Source: Saccharum officinarum | Taxonomy: Eukaryota; Streptophyta; Magnoliopsida; Poales; Poaceae | Direction of reading: 5' to 3' | Length of the DNA: 64,000 nucleotides | Assembly (NCBI GenBank): GCA_020631735.1 | Contig: CM036179.1 | Coordinates: forward strand, 20,947,063 to 21,011,062 | Shown here: positions 32,760 to 43,103 of the stretch, piece by piece | How the letters are laid out: every line of letters starts with the position of its first letter | Position numbering within the stretch: position 1 is the stretch's first letter | Translations under genes and position numbers: made by a program | The notes under the pieces: generated by a model | The model's database searches: none | Told to the model about the DNA's origin: nothing | The model's input: only the letters and a program-made list of their open reading frames with translations

Positions 32760-33055
32760 TGAAATATGTGTTTATGTTGAAACTTTGTGCTTGCCTTGGA
32801 TTTATAACATTTTTGTGCATGCAAGTAGATTCTATGGGATGTGCTGATATTTTATCGAACCCCAAATCCTCAAAATACACATCTTGCTGATGCATTGTTA
32901 TGATTTAGTTTCAGTATTTTGGCCAAGGCTGTCTTCAAGTATTGAGGGGCAGCTGCTCATGTTTGAATTCTTGCTATTTTTTTTTTTGATTGGCTAGGAA
33001 TGAGTTATTTCCTGGTTTGTTGACTTTGTACTGGCTATAGATATCATATGTAGTA

Positions 33056-33193
33056 CTCTCTGTTCAAAATTATAAGTCATTTTGACTTTTTTGTACATCC
33101 ATTTTGCATTTAGATATGATAATATGTCTAGATACATAGCAAATTGGATGAATCCAAAAGGTCAAAGCGACTTATAATTTGGAACGGAGGGAG
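33056..33193. mobile_element. Stowaway-type MITE, 138 bp
   Basis: Long inverted ends (CTCTCTGTTCAAAATTATAA and, inverted, CTCCCTCCGTTCCAAATTAT) are flanked by TA (33054-33055 and 33194-33195). The inner arms pair as well, giving a near-complete hairpin. Confidence 0.85.
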
Positions 33194-33195
33194 TA

Positions 33196-35230
33196 TTATA
33201 CAATTTTGTTTGTCATAACTATGATACTTTAGTTATGGCTTTCTGAACTGTGAGCGTGAAAAATTTGTCCTGAAAAAAAATCAAAACAAAATAATCTTAA
33301 GTGTGAATCATATGGACTAGATTACGAAATAATATGGAATAGATTAGAATTATATTAAAGGTGCGTTTGGATGCTAGAACATTTTGGGTTCTAAAGTGGA
33401 TCTCTAGAATCCCTAGCGTTTCTCTGTGGAACACGTAGAAACATTTCTCTGTTTGACTTTTGAACTAGGAATGAGAATATTCCAAATAGGTGTTTTGCAG
33501 TGATTCGAAATGTTTTTCTATTTTTTACGTTTCTATTTTGAACTAGGACTGGAAATCATCCAAATAGGTGTTTCGTAGTGAAGAATCTGTATCAATAGCC
33601 AAAAGTGCTCCCTGCAAATAGAAGCCCTCATTTTTCTTCGGCACGACCGCTGGGTCGGTTTCCAGGGCGAAATCTTGCGCAAGGCCTCCGGCGGCTGGCG
33701 GCCTTCAGGCAATCAGGCTGCGGTTGCGGTTGCGGTTGCACAAAGGATGGATGCCCCTCTCTCGTGCGTGAGTCTTCTCTTGTGGTTTTGGTTTCCTGTG
33801 GTGATCTGTGAATCGCGGTCCGAGGCTGAGTTCCTGTTTGTTCTGTGCTTCGATCAGTCTGGGCGCAAGGAGACCAACAGCCACAGCTGATGTTCCGGTA
33901 GTTCGCCAGGAGGTGCAAGCGACGTCGAGCCAGTGGCAACAGGATGGAGCACTCATCAGGCTAGGAAAAACTCGTGGCCTCCCATAAGGCCATAACTCCC
34001 TAGTCCCTCCGTTTGAAAATCCTAGGCATAATTTGTTTGAAAATAGTCACAGTTTATGTATTTTGAGGAAAAGAAATAGTTAAATTACAAGCAGAGTTTT
34101 ATATAGCTATATAAAAATGATATATTACGTGAAAAACACTGTCCAAAAGATAAATTCTGAAAGTTGCAAAAATAAAAATGCACATTGGAAGTGATCTTAA
34201 ACATTTGTATGTACCCATTACTTAATTTTGCGTGTTAACGTGCGAGTCAGATTCGTGGTAAGAGCAAGTTATATATGATGCATCGGCAGCAAACGAGAAG
34301 CAGCAGCTAATGATTCAATTCGATACAGCGAAGTGACCACCAAGAGGTTCCAATGATGGAAATTCGAAACGACCCATGATGACTCCTGCCAAGCAGCATT
34401 GCACATGACAAACTGAAGAGCACCTGTTCAAGCTCCATCCTTCAGCAGCCAGCAGTACCTCAGACCACTGAGCCACAGCCTCTCATCATCGATTAGTAGG
34501 CAAGTTCCAAGGCCATTAGGCTTTAGGCAGGTGTGCTGATTTTGCCCACTCACTAGCTTTCTACGGATAAAACAGGAGAGCCACAGATGATGGTAGCATT
34601 ATCCTATGCAAAGCGAACAAATACTATTCGACAGGCACGTTACGCAGATGACAAATATCCGGTACACAATCGAAGTTCAAATTATCAATTGAACAATGCT
34701 ATTTAGCGAAGTACACAATCGAAGATCAGGGGACATTCTTCTTCACAGAAGGGGCTAATTCTGAAAAACAAAAGGTAGATTTGGATAGGAGGCACAAGTT
34801 CTAAGGTATGAAGCCGTTTCAAGTACACAGGAAAAAAAAAAAAACTGGCTCATGACCACAAGTTCAGTATTCTCTTGCTATGGTCTAGAGCCCTGGATAT
34901 TGAAATGAAATCTCATTAATCAGGGCCGCAGAATTTGGATGTTACCATCTGGCAACACAACTAGGACTTATTAGGAGGTTATGATGAATGCACTTGCGAC
35001 CAACTGCAAATGACTTGGGACAAATTTGGATATATCTGTAGATTATGAACAAAAGCTATCTAGATTGATAAGCAACATACAAGGCTCAATTCCAGGAAAA
35101 CAAAACAGGAGTATACACATAACATAATACAGGCCACAAGTTACTCTAGCAGGCAAGCACAATATTATACAAAGCTGAGGCACGCCACCATCCATCACAA
35201 ATCAGTTGGTTTTGGTCACCGTGATCTTCA
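33196..35230. other. Between EBF and the WVD2-like gene, no gene supported
   Basis: 33360-33590 looks like a decayed MITE (GGTGCGTTTGGATG, with two near copies of TCCAAATAGGTGTTT). 33605-33890 is moderately GC-rich and open, with a (GCGGTT)n run, but matches nothing. 33995-34155 starts TCCCTCCGTTTG like a Stowaway fragment. The part next to 35230 would be the 3' UTR of the minus-strand gene. Confidence 0.4.
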
Positions 35231-38200
35231 CTAAACGGCACTCTGTTCGCTGACGTCTTGTTCATTAGGATTAGCTCCAGCTTCAATTGACCCCTGAACA
35301 GAATCTGTTTTCGTCTCACTTCCTTGTACCTGTCCTGTAGCTGACCCTGTCTCCTGAGCATTAACTGCATTGGGTTTGGTGTTCTTTAGCTGCCTTGAGG
35401 TGGCATCAAGCGGACCAGTTTCTTCAGATGGCAGTCTGGGGAGTGACTCCCTCTGGGGCTTCTTTGATGAATTCAACGGGGTTGATTTTTTCACACCATT
35501 TTGAGAAACCTTTTCCTCGAAGCTCAGGCGGGCAGGTTGGTCCGTGGTAGCATTTTCTTCAGTCTCTGGTGTGGACTTGTTTTTAGAACGACCAAGCTTT
35601 GGTGATTTAGCTCTGGTTGGGGGGATCTACAGCAAATAGCAACGCTGAAACACACAAGGTTTGTTTGAAATACAAACTCCGTATTTGTCCAGTAGTATAT
35701 GTGCATGTATTCAAAAAAAAGGGGACTCTTCTACTACACATATAAAAAATCAACATGCAGGGGAAAGACTGCCCCACCACAGCATTGCATTAAGATTTAA
35801 GAAGCTTCTCGCGCTCAGACGGAAAACCTCCCCGAAGAGTGGCTGCCCTAGACGTGCCACCAAGTGCCCAGGACACATGCTTGCGTCCATGTACATCTCG
35901 CTGAAAGCAACTAAGGCGGTTACATGTATAACTCAGGACTACAGCCAACAAGAGGGGTCGAACCCAGGACCTTGGGTGCTACTTAAGCCCTGCTAACCAG
36001 TAAGGTAGCAGGCCCATTAGCTTCTACTACACATATCAAAACTAAATTAGTAAGATACATTCGAGTATCTCGTCTGTCCTGCAAGCCTGGTAGTTGCTGA
36101 GTGCTGATGGTATGTATAATTTGGCTCCTCATCCATTTTTGACAAGGTTTTCTGGTGCATTGTCATGTGCTTGACTAATTATAAATGCAATATTTGGACT
36201 AAACAATCATATCAGCAAAGCACCAAAGAATGATGACAATAAAGTTGATCGATGCCAAAGAAACAAGGACTTAAAGTAGGAGAGCCACTAGTCGCTAAAC
36301 AATTATCAAATTTCCGTTAACAGCAATGTTTACAAGTCGTCTAGTCGAACCTAGTCGCCATGGGACCGACTAGGACAATTAATCGCGATTAATCACAATT
36401 AATCTGGACTGACTAGGACAATTAATCGCGATTAATCACAATTAATCTGGCGACTTGTACAAGTCGACAGTACCCCTAATCAGTCACCAGGGACCGATTA
36501 GGACGATTAATCGGACGACTTGTAATCATTGGTTAACAGGCAAGAGATTATTTGAGTAGTGTGTTCCAACTGGAAATAAGTATTTCTATGGACGCTATGA
36601 AGCCAAACAAGTCGGTGTTCCTGTATTATTCATGTCAAGGCCCTGTATAAATTCTGCCACTCAAGATGACCACGAACAGAAAATTTAGTACACACATGAA
36701 ATCATTGCATCAGGAAAGTCATAAATAGAGAAAAACAAAATACCGACTGTGGTTACCATCTCCACTCAGATAACAGGTTTTTACATCAGAAAAAATCAAG
36801 GCAAGAATTTATGACTTTCCTGATGTAAAAACCTCCTCTTTTAAAATGATTGTGTGAAATATATATTCCGAAAAGGCAAGAAAGGCTGTGGGTGACTAAA
36901 ACTGATGGAATTTACACTGTATGAGTGATGATTCCACACATGCTCATAAGGCATGTCAGTCATGAGTTCACTCAAAGTATAAGATACTGTAGATAGCCAT
37001 GACTCATAATCACTAAGTTACCTTTTTCAATTCAACCTTTGCAGGAGTTGGTTCCTTATAGAAGCTTGGCATTGGTGTTGCCTTGAAATTCAAACTCTTT
37101 CTCAGCATTTTGAGTTCTGCTTCTTCAGTTTCCTGTGCATTTTACAGATATATCAGCAAGCAACATAAGAGATGTGAAGTTGGAAGGCAACATTTCCCAA
37201 AAGAAAGGAACATAAGGGTACCTTTGATTTCGCTTGCAAATTGCTTATTTCTAACTCTCTTGCATGAATCTTCTCCTCAAGCTTCGAATAGAACTGTTTG
37301 ATTGCAGAATTGGTTAAACAAAGTTGGCAACATGCATATTTCAAAATGCAATCAGCAAATAAAACAGCTAAAGACAGTGTTACCTCTCTTCTTTTTTCAG
37401 ATCTCTCATCACACTTGAAGGTGAAACCGTATGATGGAGTGCTGCCAACTTTTCGAGGTTTTGCACTCTCACCATTTGACTGTTCTTCATCTCTTTTGAT
37501 GGAAGAGAGCTGTGCTGATGGCTTTTGAGTTTTCCTTTTCTCCCTGGATCTGAGTTAAAATATAAATAGCATAAGTGACTCTTCAAATATATAGCTGTAT
37601 TAGATCATTTTATATCCAGTCCATGATGCACCAGGATTTGTCTAGGACATCGTATGTATATGTTTATGCCAGATGAAGCTATAGAATGACTTTTTTACCA
37701 TGATTTCTTTCTGTTTTACAAGCAGCGCGCACGAATTTATGCACATATCCCAGATGTGTAGCATGGACACACTGTCGAACTCGCCCAGGCGTGCACGTAC
37801 TATTCCTACTGGGGGCTCTAAATGATGTCTTTGGTAGAGTTCTCCAGTACTGTAATTCGTGGTGAACATATTCATTCGGGGCATATATACTAATGCACTA
37901 TTAGTCTAGAGTTCTCCAGTACCTCGTGGTGAACATATTCATTCAGGGCATATAATACTAATACACTATTAGTCTATTACTACATTCCTTCTCCCAAGAT
38001 ATTCTGATCTTAATAGAAAGGAAAGAAGCAACTTACTTGGAGTCATCCAGCAATGTTGCATCCATGGGAGATGAGCGAGATTCATTCTTGCCAGCTTTCT
38101 GATAAAAGTGAAACAAGTCATGTAAGATCCAACTGGATTGGGCAGGAAGCTGATTCTAGATATCCACATAACTAGTGAATATATTTAAACATCAACCCGC

Positions 38201-38915
38201 CAGGGCTATGACCTCCCCCAGGGCTCAGGGCATTACTATTAAGGTAGAAGACCTCAACCTTGCAAGCTGAGAAAATCCCTGAACCCGTGGGGTATGACCT
38301 CCCCCAGGGCTCAGGGCATTGCTATTAAGGTAGAAGACATCAACCTTGCAAGCTGAGAAAATCCCTGAACCCCAGCTTTGCCGACGAAGGGTTTTTTTTA
38401 GCTCGCCTAAATTCGCTCCCACGAGAGTCGAACTCAGGACCCGGAGGTGCTACTAAAGCGCTTGCAACCACTAGGCTGACCAGTGAAGATATTGAAACAT
38501 AGTGCATCATAATGTAGAACTGCTTACATTACTGCCAACACTAGCGTCACCATGGGACACCTGGACAATGGGTGCCTTAGGAAGAGAAGAATTGGGAGCT
38601 TTTCTCCTTGTCTGACCTTCATCTCCACTCCTTGGGCTCTTAGATTTGATAGCCTTAGGTCCATGGCTTTGATTCCCCTAAAAGTTACATAATGAACGAA
38701 ATGGCAATCAGCACAACTGTAGATGAAGAAGATAGCCACAAAAGCATTACAAGACATCGCCGTCAAGAGCTCACCTTGGAAAGGCGAGGCTTCCTGCTTT
38801 CCATAGGTGAGGTGGCCTCCCCGCCAGCCTCTTCTGGCGGGTTGATCACCTCGCTCTCCCCTGAGTTGTCCTCATTGCCCTTCTCCCCATGCTCTTCCTC
38901 ACCCTGGCCCCTAAG
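35231..38915 (-). CDS. WVD2-like / TPX2-domain microtubule-associated protein, 5' end incomplete
   Basis: Exons on the minus strand: about 38915 (or ATG 38804) to 38775, 38677-38528, 38098-38037, 37549-37384, 37293-37222, 37132-37022, 35626-35231 (stop TAG 35231-35233). All junctions are GT-AG and keep phase. Reading from the ATG gives 328 residues. The [21 protein letters not shown] segment with [13 protein letters not shown] before it is the core of the TPX2 C-terminal domain of WAVE-DAMPENED2-like proteins. They bind and bundle cortical microtubules and shape anisotropic growth. The flanks are Ser/Lys-rich and probably disordered, as usual. The frame stays open and acidic ([17 protein letters not shown]) upstream of the ATG to a TAG at 38916-38918. 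A better start may lie in an upstream exon beyond the transposon at 38941 and the gap. A splice acceptor TTAG at 38911 is possible but has a poor pyrimidine tract. Confidence 0.8.
35744..36020 (-). mobile_element. tRNA-derived SINE in a WVD2-like intron
   Basis: Minus-strand box A (TTACTGGTTAGCAGGGC, 35987-36003) and box B (GGGTTCGACCCC, 35954-35965) are followed by a T-rich tail. A perfect 16-bp target duplication, CTTCTACTACACATAT, lies at 35728-35743 and 36021-36036. Confidence 0.85.
36324..36531. mobile_element. Small hAT element in the same intron
   Basis: The ends CAATGTTTACAAGTCGTC and, inverted, CAATGATTACAAGTCGTC pair. The 8-bp duplication GTTAACAG is perfect (36316-36323 and 36532-36539). 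Inside, a 40-bp segment starting GACTAGGACAATTAATCGCG is tandemly duplicated. Confidence 0.9.
38193..38481 (-). mobile_element. tRNA-derived SINE with an 86-bp internal tandem duplication
   Basis: Box A (TAGTGGTTGCAAGCGCTTTAG) and box B (GGTCCTGAGTTCGACTCTC) lie at about 38430-38475 on the minus strand. The 3' part is present twice (38207-38292 and 38293-38372), each with CCCTGAGCCCTGGGGGAGGTC. The diverged target duplication is AGTGAATATATTTAAACAT (38174-38192) against AGTGAAGATATTGAAACAT (38482-38500). Confidence 0.8.
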
Positions 38916-38940
38916 CTAGGCATTGCGGGCTTCCCACTGG

Positions 38941-39440
38941 CAGGGGCGGACCCAGTAAAGGACATGGGTGTACACATGTACACCCAATAATTTTGCGAAG
39001 CAATCGAAGTTAGTAGGTATAATACATGCATATACACCTGTAATTAGATTCAGATCCGATTACGAATAGTATGTTAGGGTTTGGGCGCACGGTTTTACCT
39101 ATGAATTACGTTAAGGTTTGGGCGCACGGCTTCACACAGGCAGGAAGGGAGGACCAAGGAGGGATACCTAGTGTCCTGGTGTGCTCGTCGCCGGCCAAAG
39201 TGGCGAGTGGCGAAGTAGGACAGCAGCGACGGTCGCAGGGACACCGAGGCTGCAGAGGGTGGACGCCGTGCCGGAGATGGTCGCGAGGACGCTGGGCCCC
39301 AGGTGGTGCTCGACCGAGCTTAGTCTCCTCTCCGGGTTGCGGCGCGGCGAGCGGATGGAGGAGATCGGCCGCGGGCGAGACGAGTCCAAGGCGGCGGGCC
39401 AAGGGTCGCGCAAGGTTAGAAAAAATGCACCTACCGCCAA
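38941..39440. mobile_element. hAT-like element interrupting the 5' region of the WVD2-like gene
   Basis: It begins CAGGGGCGGACCCAGTAAAG, a typical hAT end, directly after CCCACTGG, a candidate left target site. A palindrome GTGTACACATGTACAC follows. GTTAGGGTTTGGGCGCACGG occurs at 39072 and again, slightly changed, near 39109. The opposite end is not found before the gap. Open frames in its GC-rich part are not recognisable proteins. Confidence 0.55.
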
Positions 39441-39634
39441 GAGCGCGCGCCCTCACATCTCAAGTGTCCTATGCATCTATATATATCTATTCTATTATCT
39501 AATTTACCACCTAAAAAGCCTGAGCTGGTTTCGTCCACAGGCCTTTCGTGTGTGTGCGCCGCCCGACTTCGACTGTTTTTTTTTTAATTTAATCTTTTTA
39601 AAAAACAATATTTAAAAAAATCCTGTTTGAAAAG

Positions 39635-39734
39635 NNNNNNNNNNNNNNNNNNNNNNNNNNNNNNNNNNNNNNNNNNNNNNNNNNNNNNNNNNNNNNNNNN
39701 NNNNNNNNNNNNNNNNNNNNNNNNNNNNNNNNNN
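39635..39734. other. Assembly gap, 100 N
   Basis: A round-number N block, so its true length is probably unknown. It hides most of the chromovirus 5' LTR and possibly the missing 5' exon of the WVD2-like gene. Confidence 1.
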
Positions 39735-39790
39735 GTTATACGGACTTAAGTTTGCTAAATCGTCTGATCGGTGGATGATTTTCTTACAGC

Positions 39791-39802
39791 TGGTATCGGA
39801 GC
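39791..39802 (+). other. Chromovirus primer-binding site
   Basis: TGGTATCGGAGC differs at one base from the tRNA-Met complement. It follows the LTR end TTCTTACA by two bases. Confidence 0.8.
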
Positions 39803-40539
39803 ATGATTTAAGTGTTACTGTTCACAAGTGTATTTAAAACAAAAGGTGGTTAAAAAACGTGATTTCCAAACTAAAGAGTGTGCCAGTGGTCATATCCTTT
39901 ATGCCCAGTTAAGGACTCTAGGTGGCTTATTTAAGTACTGACTTGGGGTTCTTGCATCATATTTCTCTTTCGTTGCTCATACGGCGTGCTATTGTATGAG
40001 TGCCACTTATTTAAGTGGTAGTGTATGGATCAATTGCCTCTACGCCTCGGTAAGTGTGAGTTGTGAGAGCATGATCGGATACACCGCTGATCTAAGGAGA
40101 GTGCTTATATGATGCTGGAGTAAATACATGTTTTACAAAGGTGTCACATGTGTGGTTGTTCCGTCCGTTGAGGCGATGCCGTCAATAGGACGATGGTTTG
40201 GGTAGTTACTACCGTTGTATGCGTATCTGGGGATGCGTATAGAGCGTGTAGATAAATTTACTGCTTTCATGCATCCATTGGGAATTGGGCTGAAATGAAT
40301 TTCCTGCAGGTACATAACAGCGTGATCATGTAGAACGTATTAGTTACGTATATGAGAGGTCGTTGTATGCCACCGTCTATATCGCTAGAATTCATTTATT
40401 TTCTAATTTTGTGAGAACGTACAAAATGTACATACATCATATTACTTGTGTATTTCATTCATGTCATGCATTCCTCCCCTTATAAATTGATTATCTCCTT
40501 TTGATAAAATTATACCAACTTAAAATATGTTCTCACGGG
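39803..40539 (+). other. Chromovirus untranslated leader
   Basis: AT-rich with no long frame. This leader lies between the PBS and the extra ORF. Confidence 0.5.
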
Positions 40540-41566
40540 GTCCGCACGAAGTAGACTGCCCGTAAGTCCACTGGAGGAAGAGCACCTCGACACCAGTTGC
40601 CCCGAGGAGCACCGCACCACGGACACCTTCTTGAGCGAGTTTGGCATGCCGACCTTGCTTTGGAGAGTGCTCCATGATGTGGGGTACCTAGAGGGTCAGG
40701 AGCTGATGTACTCTTGGAGTGAGAGTCAGTTGGTTGAGGATGGGATTGCAGTGGTGGAGATCACAGTTCCTGCTCTTGGTGATGCTCCGGAGTAGGATGG
40801 CTGGCACTTGGAGTTCGAGGGTCGCACTCCTGTTGAGGGTGCAGAGAGAGCAGCTTTCCACGTTATCAGGGACATTATGATCAGGTTTCCCAATGAGCTG
40901 GCAGCTGCGTTAGGAGGTACTTTTCCTCGGGATGATCCTCGAGATGCTATCTGGGTTCAGCCTTAGGGAAGTGCCTTGGTCAGAGGTCCAGATGAGGGAC
41001 GGGCTAGCGACAACCATGCCATGAGCGCTATGTTCGCAGCTATCAGAGCTTATGAGGGTCTCGAGTGTACTTATTGGACTTTGACTGGTTTGCGTGGTGA
41101 TGATAAGCTCAAGGCAAGGAAGCAAAAGAAGAAGCAGGCACGTGTGATAGCGAGCTTGCAGGAGCAGTTGGATGACATGACCTTGCAGCGAGACCAGGCT
41201 GTGGTGAGAGACGAGGATGCTACGTAGTGAGTGCGGACGTTGACTCATGCCAACAACAATGCAGACCGCATGATTGAGCAACTAGTTCAGGAGAGGAATG
41301 AAGCCTGGAACGAGAGGGACCTTCTGAGACAGAGGGTCGATGAGCTAGAGGAGTACAACATCAACTTGCATGAGGAGTTTCACGCGCTCTACAACGGGGT
41401 TGGCCCGTATGCTCCTCCAGACGCCGCCGACATGGACGTCGACGACGACGAGGACGAGCCTGCAGTTGCACCTGCTGACGACGACGACGCCGCTACTGAT
41501 GGTAGCGATGGTGATGTCTCCGACCCGACGATGACCCTGAGGAGTAGGCTAGTTGCTTTGCGTTAG
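40540..41566 (+). pseudogene. Chromovirus extra ORF: histone H3 tail-like start, coiled coil, acidic end
   Basis: Frame 1 at 40543-40599 reads RTK-stop-TARKSTGGRAPRHQL, which matches histone H3 residues 2-20 at 16 of 19 positions. The histone core is absent. Homology to a downstream reading then continues in frame 2 (EFGMPTLLWRVLHDVGY from about 40637), implying a one-base indel at about 40600-40636. Frame 2 has stops at 40793, 40964, 41225 and 41228, and ends at 41566. Its second half is a lysine-rich segment (KARKQKKKQ), then a heptad-rich coiled coil of about 90 residues (LQEQLDDMTLQRDQA, later RDLLRQRVDELEEY). It ends in a strongly acidic tail (DMDVDDDEDE and DDDDAATDGSDGD). I recognise no named domain in the body. 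The original ATG is not visible; GTC stands where H3 has A1. It could alternatively be a captured H3 gene start fused to an older ORF. Confidence 0.7.
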
Positions 41567-41903
41567 TGATTAGGTCCTGCCGCGATGACCTTTCTTTTGG
41601 CTTCATGTATCTTGATGTATCTCGTTTCGAACCTTGAGACTTGGTAGGGTGTTGGAACTTGGTTGGTCATGCGATACTTAAACGCATAAAATTCTAGTGT
41701 ATGTATGCTGGCAATTTGGTTGTATGGACGCGATGTTTGCATTTGAAGTAATTTAATTAGTGGTGTTGTTTTAATTGGAATGCGATTATTGTGCCTCTGT
41801 TTTATTGTATGAATTTGTTCTCTCCAATGAATTCAGTACGACAAAATTTTTCATTCACTCACAATTACTATAACTTCACTTAATCATTACTTGTTGCTGA
41901 AAT

Positions 41904-43103
41904 ATGCAGATGACAAACACTCGCCGCGCCACGTATGAGGCCGCTGAAACAGGTGGTAATGGTGCCGGGGCAGGTGGGAGTGGTGGAAACAACGTCAACC
42001 ACAATGAGCCACACCCGGAACCACATTTGCCGCCTCCTCCCCCGCTCACTGCAGAGGTGTTCTTTGCACAGCTTCTCGGAAGTCAGCGCAATACCGAGCA
42101 ATCTCAGAAAAACATGGAAGATTTTCTGCGTACCATTGCCAACAATATCCAACGCGGAAACAATCAGGGTGGTGGCAATGGGGCGAATCAGTACAGCAGC
42201 TTCAATGATTTCATGGACACCAGACCACCAATATTCAAGGAAGCAACAGACCCACTTGACGCTGAAGAATGGATCAACACCATGGAAGACAAGTTCCATA
42301 TGTTGAGGCTGACTGAGGTATTGAAGACAGAATATGCTGCACATCAGTTACAAGGACCAGCAAGAATGTGGTGGAAGCATCATCGCACCACCTTTCCTCC
42401 AAATGCTCAGATTTCATGGAGAGAGTTCACTGAGGCCTTCCGTGGAGTTTATATTCCACCAGGGCTGATTGAGATAAAGTTGGGAGAGTTCTTGGCTTTG
42501 AATCAGGGCACCAAAATTGTGACACAATATTTGCATGCCTTCAACAATTTGTGCCATTATGCTCCTGATGTGGTTGACACGGATGCTAAGAGAATTGCTA
42601 GTTTCAAGAGAGGATTGAATCCCAAAATGATGAAGTATGTGAGTACCAATAACCGCGCTAGATTTAATGACTTCATTAGTGATTGCCTGAAGCAAGAAAA
42701 GAGCAATAACACCAGTACTGCAGCCAAGACTCGCAAGAGAGCACTAGACGGTGGTCCGTCCCAAGCAAGAGCACCTGCGAGAGGTCATCCTCCCTATCAT
42801 CCATCGGCACCGGGCGCTAGGTTCAGGCCCCCATAGCAGAGAGGTCAGAATTTCAGGGGACCACAGAAGCCTTACAAGATGGTAGTGCAGTCTAACAAGG
42901 CAACCGCAAGTGCGGGACAGGGTAGCTCCAAGGGGGCTGTGGGATCTGCTGGTACAGTGAAGGGACCATGCTACAATTGTGATCAATCAGGTCACTTCTC
43001 AAGGTTTTGTCCTTATCCGCCCAGGAAGAAGCAACAGACATATACCACTCGTGTGCACCACACCACTATGGAAGAAATTCCTGAGGGAGAGCCCATAAGT
43101 GTG
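41904..43103 (+). pseudogene. Chromovirus gag with CCHC zinc knuckle
   Basis: The N-terminus is Gly/Asn/Pro-rich. A retrotransposon gag domain follows (FKEATDPLDAEEWI, WWKHHRTTFPP, then WREFTEAFRGVYIPPG), about residues 105-260. TAG at 42834-42836 interrupts the frame. The nucleocapsid follows with CYNCDQSGHFSRFC (C-x2-C-x4-H-x4-C) at about 42970. Gag forms the particle and binds RNA. Homology then moves to frame 2 near 43103, just before the protease, so one or two bases were probably lost there. Confidence 0.9.

Noticed and set aside
40543..40599. H3-like tail as the start of a real histone H3 gene
   Set aside because: Nothing after residue 20 resembles histone H3, no histone fold is encoded nearby, and the position is that of a retroelement ORF behind the PBS leader.
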